From Puniceicoccales bacterium (GTDB lineage: Bacteria; Verrucomicrobiota; Verrucomicrobiia; Opitutales; LL51), in the NCBI GenBank assembly GCA_031266235.1, contig JAISBJ010000005.1, forward strand, positions 1 through 6,821: a DNA stretch of 6,821 bases, in the 5' to 3' direction. The notes below the pieces were generated by a model. It worked only from the letters and a program-made list of their open reading frames with translations. It did not search any database and was not told the DNA's origin. The position numbers and the translations under genes were made by a program. Below are positions 1-4,881 of the stretch, piece by piece (position 1 is the stretch's first letter; every line of letters begins with the position of its first letter).

Positions 1-719
1 ATTTGCTCCAACTCGGGAAAGCGGACGCGATTTTTGCTGGCGGGAGTGAGGCGGCGCTACAGAGTTTAAGTTTTGCTGGTTTTTGCATGATGAAGGCGAT
101 GTCGACGCACTTCAACGACGAGCCGACCCGCGCTAGCCGGCCATTCGACGCCCGCCGCGACGGTTTTGTAATGGGTGAGGGGGCTGGGATTGTGCTGTTG
201 GAAACGTTGGAATGTGCGCTGGCGCGGAAAGCGAAAATTTACTGCGAAGTGGCTGGGTACGCGGCGAGTTGCGACGCCTATCACATCACGAGTCCCGACG
301 CCGAGGGCAGTGGGTTAGCGAATTGTTTAAAAAATTTGCTACGCGAAGGGCAGTTAGCAGCTACTGACGTGGATTACATCAACGCCCACGGCACGTCCAC
401 CGAAATGAACGACAAAATCGAGACGCTCGCCATCAAACGGGTATTTGGCGCGGACAGCGGGAAAATAAAGGTGAGTTCGACGAAGAGTATGACGGGTCAT
501 TTACTGGGCGCTGCGGGGGGGGTCGAGGCAATTATTTGCGCGAAAGGCATCGAGACGGGCACCATACCGCCGACGATCAACTATGAAAATCCCGACCCGG
601 AGTGCGATTTGGACTATGTTTCGGACGGAGCCATTCGCCGCGACATCCGTGTTGCGATCAGTGAAAATCTCGGTTTTGGGGGGCACAACGTGGCGCTTTT
701 GTTAAAAAAATACGCATGA
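1..719 (+). CDS. fabF: 3-oxoacyl-[acyl-carrier-protein] synthase, KAS II (FabF) type, 5'-truncated by the window edge
   Basis: This is a beta-ketoacyl-ACP synthase that condenses malonyl-ACP with acyl-ACP in cytoplasmic type II fatty acid synthesis. The reading frame enters from the left edge; the first full codon is at base 3 (TTG) and is internal, not a start. About 238 C-terminal residues are visible, so the N-terminal half with the catalytic Cys is missing. Visible motifs, numbered from base 3: SRPFD and RDGFVMGEGAG (45-62), YHITSP (93-98), the first catalytic His in NAHGTST (H129), the SSTKSMTGHLLGAAG loop with a conserved Lys and the second catalytic His (K161, H166), PPTINYENPD (189-198) and the closing GFGGHN loop (224-229). 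The usual GAAGAVE is GAAGGVE here, within a run of eight Gs (515-522). The TGA stop overlaps the ATG of the next gene, suggesting translational coupling. FabF is preferred over FabB because of the YHITSP and STKSMTGHLLGAAG motifs. Family assignment is firm; a dedicated lipid A role is inference from the neighbour. Confidence 0.95.
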   Translation, partial: LLQLGKADAIFAGGSEAALQSLSFAGFCMMKAMSTHFNDEPTRASRPFDARRDGFVMGEGAGIVLLETLECALARKAKIYCEVAGYAASCDAYHITSPDAEGSGLANCLKNLLREGQLAATDVDYINAHGTSTEMNDKIETLAIKRVFGADSGKIKVSSTKSMTGHLLGAAGGVEAIICAKGIETGTIPPTINYENPDPECDLDYVSDGAIRRDIRVAISENLGFGGHNVALLLKKYA

Positions 720-2671
720 TTTTCCGTTTTTTCCTTGACATTACCGGTTATTTTACGGCTCATTTACCGCCGAACTGGGTAGAATTGCTATGTCGATTTT
801 TGGGGCGATTTTTTTTTACATTTTTTCGCCGGCGGCGGCGCATTATTTTGTCAAATTTCGCCCACGCATTCCCGGGAAAAACGCGGGCCGAATGTAAAAA
901 ACTAGCGCGAGAAAGTTGTGCGCGCATGGTCGAACTGGGGCTGCTGGCCGTTGCGCTGCCTTATTTTTCGGAGAAGAGGATTCGGCGGTCGTTTCATTTG
1001 GACGGCTCGATCGGGGAATTTTTTCGCGAAAAAGTAAAAAATAACGGGCCGCGGATCATTTTGCTGCCCCATTTTTCACAAATGGAGGCGCTGGCGGCCA
1101 TACCGCTGCTCAACGATGCTGCGAAGGAAAGCGAAATTGGAGTCATTTACCGTCCCTTTACAAACAAAATTTTGGAGCGGTGGATTCGTCGGACGCGGGA
1201 GCGATTTGGCCTGAAATTACTGGCTCGCGGCAATGATTTTTGGGCGGCGAAAGCGATGCTGGAGCGTAACGGAATCGTCGTCATTTTATTCGACCAGAAC
1301 GCCAACGAGGGCGGAATTTTGGCGACATTTTTCGGTCGCATCGCGGCGACAACTTACCTCCCAGACCTCCTCTACCGGCATTTTTCATGCCCCATTTACA
1401 TGCTCATGCCCCAGCGCACGGGAGTTTTCCGGGCAAAATGTTCCGTGGAGCGCCTCCCGCTGGAGCCCGAAATCCCGGGCAACGGCCGAAGCAATTACCC
1501 CGTGATTCGCGCGATGAATGCTTGGCTGGAGCGGAAATTATCCGCCGACGACGGCGTATGTTGCGACTGGCTCTGGGCGCACAACCGCTGGCACACCCTC
1601 GACCAAGCGCACAATTGGCTGAGTTTGCCGCAGAAGCGCCGCGCGTTCGACAATTCGAAAATAGAAAAAAAAGTAAAAATTTTCATCCGCATGCCGAACT
1701 GGTTGGGCGACATCACCATGACGATACCCGCTGTAAAAGCCATTCGCCGAGCGCGTCCCGACGCAGAAGTGACGCTCATTGCGCGTAAAAATTTTGTTCA
1801 ATTTTTACAAGCCTTGTCCCTAGCCGACCGCATCCTCCCGATCGGCCGCCGCGCAAACGGCAAAACATTTTACCCGCTGGCGTACTATCGGCAGCTCTGG
1901 GGGTACCGCCGTTTGGAGCCGGATTTTTTGATTAGGATCGGCAATGACTCGACGACTGGCGACATCGAGGTCCTGCTCATGAGCCCGAAATCGAGTTTTG
2001 CGCCGCATTTCATCAACAAAAAGCGCCCCTATTTTTCCGAGCGCATTGCCATGGATCGCGATAGTCCCACCGTCCATCAAGCCGAAAATATCCGCTATTT
2101 CATTGAAAAAATGGGTTATCGGGGCGATTGGGATTTCACGCCCATCGACTTAAAAATTCCAAAGGCGAAGGCAATTGGTTTGATTTGTGGCAGCGAAAAT
2201 AATCCCGAAAAACGCTGGCCGACTCCCCACTGGATCGCCCTCATCGAGGCACTTTTGGGGCGGACGGCTGCCGACATCGTGCTTTTCGGGACGCCGGATG
2301 ACGCGGCCATTACCCAGGAAATCAAGAGCCATTTTCCCGGCGAACGCCGTCTCATCGACCGCGCCGGCGAGACCAGTTTGTTTGAATTTCGCGATGAAAT
2401 TGCGGCTTGCGCGCTCGTTATCGGCAATGACACCGGCGGCGTCCACCTGTCCAATTTCCTGGGCATCCCGACGGTCATTTTATTTGGCCCGACTAATTTT
2501 CACAAAACTCGTCCGATTTTCGACGCTCCGACTTATATTATTCAGTCGCCGGACCCCAAAAATTTCTCAGCACTAACGCCAGATATCGTTCTAAACGCAC
2601 TCTCCGATATTGACTTTTTCGTGACAATAAATTATCCTAAGCACAGTTTTTCCGTCGGTAAATTATCGTAA
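716..2671 (+). CDS. Fusion protein: LpxL/HtrB-like lipid A acyltransferase + family 9 (heptosyltransferase-like) glycosyltransferase
   Basis: This 651-residue protein has two catalytic domains. Residues 1-295 resemble LpxL/HtrB acyltransferases, which move an acyl chain from acyl-ACP to lipid A precursors at the inner face of the inner membrane. Seen here: a hydrophobic and basic N-terminus, NFAHAFP (47-53), the HX4E catalytic motif LPHFSQME (H119, E124), FDQN (192-195), TFFGRIAATT (204-213) and WLWAHNRW (285-292). After a basic linker (about 300-320), residues 321-630 resemble GT9/WaaF enzymes, which add heptose from ADP-heptose to the LPS core: IRMPNWLGD (324-332, with the usual Asp), EKRWP (498-502), NDTGGVH (571-577) and LFGPTNFHKT (589-598). 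The two are normally separate proteins of about 300 and 350 residues. Both domains look complete and no frameshift is visible. The last 20 or so residues are an AT-rich tail beyond the usual GT9 end. The ATG overlaps the fabF stop. Domain identity is strong; the exact acceptor and sugar are unknown. Confidence 0.9.
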   Translation: MIFRFFLDITGYFTAHLPPNWVELLCRFLGRFFFTFFRRRRRIILSNFAHAFPGKTRAECKKLARESCARMVELGLLAVALPYFSEKRIRRSFHLDGSIGEFFREKVKNNGPRIILLPHFSQMEALAAIPLLNDAAKESEIGVIYRPFTNKILERWIRRTRERFGLKLLARGNDFWAAKAMLERNGIVVILFDQNANEGGILATFFGRIAATTYLPDLLYRHFSCPIYMLMPQRTGVFRAKCSVERLPLEPEIPGNGRSNYPVIRAMNAWLERKLSADDGVCCDWLWAHNRWHTLDQAHNWLSLPQKRRAFDNSKIEKKVKIFIRMPNWLGDITMTIPAVKAIRRARPDAEVTLIARKNFVQFLQALSLADRILPIGRRANGKTFYPLAYYRQLWGYRRLEPDFLIRIGNDSTTGDIEVLLMSPKSSFAPHFINKKRPYFSERIAMDRDSPTVHQAENIRYFIEKMGYRGDWDFTPIDLKIPKAKAIGLICGSENNPEKRWPTPHWIALIEALLGRTAADIVLFGTPDDAAITQEIKSHFPGERRLIDRAGETSLFEFRDEIAACALVIGNDTGGVHLSNFLGIPTVILFGPTNFHKTRPIFDAPTYIIQSPDPKNFSALTPDIVLNALSDIDFFVTINYPKHSFSVGKLS

Positions 2672-2688
2672 AATTTCCGCAAATATAA

Positions 2689-2717
2689 TTTTTAAGCCAG
2701 TGATTTTTCCTTAAAAA
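2689..2717 (+). terminator. Weak stem-loop after the envelope operon
   Basis: TTTTTAAG (2689-2696) and CTTAAAAA (2710-2717) can form an 8-bp, mostly A-T stem with a 13-base loop, 18 bases after the stop. No clean T-run follows it directly, so it is a weak terminator candidate. The rest of 2672-2783 is AT-rich with no ORF or RNA I can support. Confidence 0.25.
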
Positions 2718-2783
2718 ACTCGCCCGATTTTTAACCTAAATTTAAATTTATTACACCCGTCGCAATTTTTATTTTAAAATTTA

Positions 2784-2812
2784 TTGACATTCGGCGCCCT
2801 TTCCATAACATG
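2784..2812 (+). promoter_or_regulatory. Promoter-like -35 box upstream of the chaperone gene
   Basis: A perfect sigma-70 type TTGACA lies at 2784-2789, 40 bases before the chosen ATG. The -10 element is unclear: the best spaced candidate (2807-2812, AACATG) is poor, while CATAAC (2804-2809) looks better but is only 14 bases away. The same TTG could be read as a start codon in frame with the chaperone, but the better ATG and ribosome binding site downstream argue against that. Confidence 0.4.
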
Positions 2813-2818
2813 GGAAAC

Positions 2819-2822
2819 GGAG
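2819..2822 (+). promoter_or_regulatory. Ribosome binding site of the chaperone gene
   Basis: GGAG followed by AAAGAT sits six bases before the ATG at 2829. It decides the start in favour of 2829 over the in-frame TTG at 2784. It is the only strong Shine-Dalgarno sequence in the window. Confidence 0.7.
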
Positions 2823-2828
2823 AAAGAT

Positions 2829-3329
2829 ATGTCGCGAGAATTAATGGCACAGGTGATCGGCGATTTCGGCCAAGAAATCGGAGCGCAATTGGAGGTGGAC
2901 GAGGAGGCTTATTGCTGCTTCGCCGTTGGCGAGGAATTCCAACTTCACCTGAAATTTAATGAGCATTTCGACGGCCTGATCCTCTACGCCGAACTCGGCG
3001 AACTCCCTTCCATCGGGAAAAAAGAAATTCTGCGCCACTACGTCATGCAAAATGGCAGTACCGAGGTGAGTAACGTGACTTTTTCTTATGATCAGGAAAA
3101 TAAAAATATCGGCGTGTCGTACCTGCTCCCCAAGGAATTTTTAAATTTGGACAATTTTAAAAAAATTTTAGAAAAATTTATCGGACAATTTCTCAAGGAA
3201 ATCGAAGAAATGAAGCGCTTCGTACAAGGCGAGCTGCCCCAGGATAATTTACAATTTTTGGAAGATACTGGCGAAAGTGGTGGGGATATTCCCGCGGGAA
3301 ATGCGAATCCCATGATAATGCAATTGTAA
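2829..3329 (+). CDS. CesT/Slc1-like type III secretion chaperone family protein
   Basis: This is a small acidic protein of 166 residues. Its layout follows class I type III secretion chaperones (CesT/SycE family), which dimerise in the cytoplasm, bind the N-terminal region of effectors and hold them ready for secretion. Visible: an N-terminal helix (about 2-20), a Cys-containing strand then EEFQLHLKFNEHFDG (35-49), LILYAELGELP (50-60, the family's strand-then-LP turn), a helix (63-75), the VSYLLPKEFLNLDNF segment (96-110) and a C-terminal helix (about 110-133). The EFQLHL and EHFD stretch recalls chlamydial Slc1, as does the flexible Gly/Pro/Met-rich tail (about 134-166). The ATG at 2829 was chosen for its GGAG site; an in-frame TTG at 2784 would add 15 residues and overlaps the -35 box. 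No secretion apparatus or obvious effector is in view. The 3' end is tandemly duplicated. The family call rests on pattern and remembered sequence, so it is moderate. Confidence 0.6.
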   Translation: MSRELMAQVIGDFGQEIGAQLEVDEEAYCCFAVGEEFQLHLKFNEHFDGLILYAELGELPSIGKKEILRHYVMQNGSTEVSNVTFSYDQENKNIGVSYLLPKEFLNLDNFKKILEKFIGQFLKEIEEMKRFVQGELPQDNLQFLEDTGESGGDIPAGNANPMIMQL

Positions 3330-3432
3330 TTTTTTTCTATTTTTATTCCTATTTTACATCGATATTTTTCCGAAAAATAAATTTATTTTTGAAAAATTTA
3401 GTCAACAAAACTTCGGCATTTAAAATAAAAAA
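3234..3432 (+). repeat. Tandem duplication I, copy A
   Basis: Direct repeat unit of about 199 bp, abutting copy B. It covers the last 31 codons and stop of the chaperone gene plus about 100 bases of AT-rich downstream DNA, ending in TAAAATAAAAAA. The coding part is about 90% identical to copy B (9 differences in the 90 bases 3240-3329, counted by eye); the noncoding part is more diverged, with small indels. At the place where copy B has TTGACA, this copy reads TTCGGC. Confidence 0.9.
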
Positions 3433-3528
3433 CCGTCTCAGGATAACATACAATTCCTGAAAGATACTGGCGAAAATGGTGGGGATATTCCCGCCGGAAA
3501 TGTGAATCCCATGATGATGCAATTGTAA
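3433..3528 (+). pseudogene. C-terminal remnant of a duplicated chaperone gene
   Basis: Read from 3439 this encodes 29 residues beginning QDNIQFLKDTGENGG and ending PMMMQL before TAA. It aligns without gaps to the last 29 residues of the chaperone. Substitutions are L>I, E>K, S>N, A>V and I>M; four further differences are silent. It has no start codon or ribosome binding site, and the chaperone domain itself is absent, so it is almost certainly not translated. It could be what is left of a second full chaperone gene, or a by-product of a 199-bp tandem duplication; the gapless head-to-tail join favours the latter. Confidence 0.8.
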
Positions 3529-3630
3529 TTTTATCTTCATTTTTATTCCTAATTTTCATCGATATTTTCCCGAAATATATATTTTTCCATAAATTTGATT
3601 AACAAAGCCTTGACATCTAAAATAAAAAAA
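3433..3630 (+). repeat. Tandem duplication I, copy B
   Basis: Second, head-to-tail copy of the unit. It starts where copy A ends and finishes with TAAAATAAAAAAA just before the start of the next gene. It carries a C-terminal remnant of the chaperone gene (3433-3528) and the TTGACA promoter-like box (3610-3615) of the downstream gene. The gap between the chaperone stop and the next gene (3330-3648) consists almost wholly of these repeats. Confidence 0.9.
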
Positions 3631-3640
3631 TTAGCATAAC
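3610..3640 (+). promoter_or_regulatory. Promoter candidate for the Gly/Pro/Arg-rich secreted protein
   Basis: A perfect TTGACA at 3610-3615 is followed by TAGCAT (3632-3637, 16-base spacer, 4 of 6 matches to TATAAT), or by CATAAC (3635-3640) with a longer 19-base spacer. Transcription would begin within a few bases of the ATG at 3649, so the mRNA may be nearly leaderless from that start. The -35 box lies inside repeat copy B and is absent from the matching place in copy A. Confidence 0.5.
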
Positions 3641-3648
3641 ACTCACTT

Positions 3649-4344
3649 ATGGACACAATGAAATATATGTTAGTTTTGTCGCTGGGAACTCTGTCTTGGG
3701 GGCACAGCGCTTTTGGAACGGATGCGCAGGCTGACCAAACTGGGAGACGACGGATTGGTTTTCACAGTGGTGGCCGAGGCCCTTGGGGTGGCAGACATTC
3801 TCCTAAAAGACGCGGCCGATCGGGAGAACCCCAGTCGGAGCCCAGTGATAAGCGACAATATAAGCCACGAACTCAAGTAGGTAGGGCGGGCGGCATCCCT
3901 GGACCATCGAGACAAGGTCTTGTAAAGCGCCCTTATCCAGGCGGGCACCATTTCCTAAGCGGACCCGATGGGAATGCCCCCTTTCAACCACATCCCAGAG
4001 GTAGATTCCCATTTAAACCGGGGTTTGGCCCTCATCCGGGCGGTCGTCATCCAGGCGGACCGGGTTTTGGTCGACAATTGAGCGACGAAGAAAAGAAACA
4101 GCTTCCCGAGGCATTCGAAAAACATAACGGTGATTTTGAAAAAATAATTGAAGAATCGCCATATAAAGAAAAACTTGAAAAAGAACTTGAAGAAGTCACA
4201 AAGAATGTCAAAGAAGGGTATAAAAAAGGATTAGAGTCTCACCACAAATTAGCAACGAAAGGACAAACGCCAGCCAAACCGGAGCCTGCCACTTCGGAAG
4301 ACACAGATCCCAAGCCCGCACCGGCGAAACAAAAAACGGACTAG
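3649..4344 (+). CDS. Putative secreted Gly/Pro/Arg/His-rich low-complexity protein, function unknown
   Basis: I do not recognise this 231-residue protein. It starts with a Sec-type signal peptide: K5, a hydrophobic core (about 6-18) and a likely cleavage after AFG at residue 23, so it is probably exported. The mature protein has three parts: a Gly/Pro/Arg/His-rich, presumably disordered and strongly basic stretch (about 31-142) with repeated PGG, HPGG and GRG motifs; a highly charged Lys/Glu helix (about 145-200, possibly coiled coil); and a Pro/Ala/Lys/Glu tail (207-231) like cell-wall or periplasm-spanning linkers. Three in-frame ATGs (3649, 3658, 3667) are possible; none has a good ribosome binding site. 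The one at 3658 gives the more typical MKYM signal start. It has its own promoter candidate and a strong terminator, so it is probably transcribed alone. A type III substrate role is unlikely given the signal peptide. Nucleic-acid, LPS or metal binding by the basic His-rich part is only speculation. Confidence 0.7.
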   Translation: MDTMKYMLVLSLGTLSWGHSAFGTDAQADQTGRRRIGFHSGGRGPWGGRHSPKRRGRSGEPQSEPSDKRQYKPRTQVGRAGGIPGPSRQGLVKRPYPGGHHFLSGPDGNAPFQPHPRGRFPFKPGFGPHPGGRHPGGPGFGRQLSDEEKKQLPEAFEKHNGDFEKIIEESPYKEKLEKELEEVTKNVKEGYKKGLESHHKLATKGQTPAKPEPATSEDTDPKPAPAKQKTD

Positions 4345-4413
4345 CTGGCTCACCAGTAAAATTTCTCGCAGCAAAATAGTTATTGTTTCATGTTATTCTC
4401 GTCTCAGACACAG

Positions 4414-4441
4414 GAGCGCTTGCAATTGGAGCGCTCTTTTT
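4414..4441 (+). terminator. Intrinsic terminator of the secreted-protein gene
   Basis: GAGCGCT (4414-4420) and AGCGCTC (4430-4436) form a perfect 7-bp GC-rich stem with a 9-base loop, followed directly by TTTTT. A G-T and an A-T pair can extend the base of the stem into the T-run. It lies 70 bases after the stop codon. The left arm is cut by the breakpoint of duplication II. Confidence 0.85.
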
Positions 4442-4653
4442 GGTAAAAAAATTAATCACAAATGCCGGCTAATTTTACTCATTTTCATCGAAAATTTTAT
4501 CGGCCAATTCGCAGCAAAATCATAAAATACAGCGTCCGGAAAATTTATAATTCCAACCAAAAAAAATAGCAAAAATACCCATTTTTTCCGCAATCTAAAA
4601 CGCATTTTGACTTGCCCATCAACCCATTTGTAGCAACAAAAAAAATAAAAAAA
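4417..4653 (+). repeat. Tandem duplication II, copy 1
   Basis: Head-to-tail repeat unit of 237 bp, starting inside the left arm of the terminator (CGCTTGCAATTGGAGCG). It contains the terminator's right arm and T-run, about 160 bases of AT-rich DNA and a promoter-like sequence (4607-4634), and ends in an A-rich run. By eye it is about 95% identical to copy 2. It lies in the 537-base gap 4345-4881; bases 4345-4413 hold nothing I can name apart from the terminator approach. Confidence 0.95.
4607..4634 (+). promoter_or_regulatory. Duplicated promoter-like sequence, copy 1
   Basis: TTGACT (4607-4612), a 16-base spacer and TGTAGC (4629-4634). It is the counterpart of the copy next to gyrB but has a weaker -10 (the base change is A to G). 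If active it would give a gyrB mRNA with a leader of over 230 bases running through copy 2. Confidence 0.35.
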
Positions 4654-4678
4654 CGCTTGCAATTGGAGCGCTCTTTTT
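4654..4678 (+). other. Truncated terminator remnant in repeat copy 2
   Basis: The duplication breakpoint removed the GAG of the left arm; what precedes CGCT here is an A-run. Only CGCT (4654-4657) and AGCG (4667-4670) can pair, leaving a 4-bp stem before the same T-run (4674-4678). It should terminate poorly, which would let transcripts from copy 1 reach gyrB. Confidence 0.75.
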
Positions 4679-4841
4679 GGTAAAAATTAATCACAAATGC
4701 CGGCTAATTTTACTCATTTTCATCGAAAATTTTATCAGCCAGTTCGCAGCAAAATCATAAAATACAGCGCCCGGAAAATTTATAATTCCAGCCAAAAAAA
4801 ATAGCAAAAACACCCATTTTTTCCGCAATTCAAAACGCATT

Positions 4842-4869
4842 TTGACTTGCCCACCAACCCATTTGTAAC
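4842..4869 (+). promoter_or_regulatory. Promoter candidate of gyrB
   Basis: TTGACT (4842-4847, 5 of 6 matches to TTGACA), a 16-base spacer and TGTAAC (4864-4869, 4 of 6 matches to TATAAT). The predicted start is only a few bases before the ATG at 4882. No Shine-Dalgarno sequence is present; the bases before the ATG are almost all A. gyrB may thus be read from a very short leader. Confidence 0.45.
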
Positions 4870-4881
4870 AACATAAAAAAA

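Larger units (their letters stand above)
4654..4881 (+). repeat. Tandem duplication II, copy 2, abutting gyrB
   Basis: Second copy of the unit, joined directly to copy 1 and ending at the gyrB ATG. Differences from copy 1 over the well-aligned part are a 2-base shortening of an A-run and about ten single-base changes, all transitions. It carries the promoter candidate nearest gyrB. Confidence 0.95.

Noticed and set aside
2784..2828. TTG start giving the chaperone 15 extra residues.
   Set aside because: The TTG is part of a perfect -35 box, while the ATG at 2829 has GGAG at good spacing.
3289..3300. Perfect 12-base palindrome TTCCCGCGGGAA near the chaperone stop.
   Set aside because: It lies within codons, is broken in repeat copy B (CGCC in place of CGCG) and is not followed by a T-run in terminator position.
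3649..4344. Secreted protein as the type III effector partner of the upstream chaperone.
   Set aside because: It has a clear hydrophobic Sec signal peptide and its own promoter and terminator; type III substrates do not carry such a signal.
4345..4356. Small hairpin CTGG-CTCA-CCAG directly after the secreted-protein stop.
   Set aside because: A 4-bp stem with no T-run is too weak; the true terminator is at 4414-4441.
3234..4881. CRISPR array or mobile element as an explanation for the repeats.
   Set aside because: There are only two long abutting copies per block, no regular spacers, no inverted terminal repeats, no transposase and no target-site duplication.
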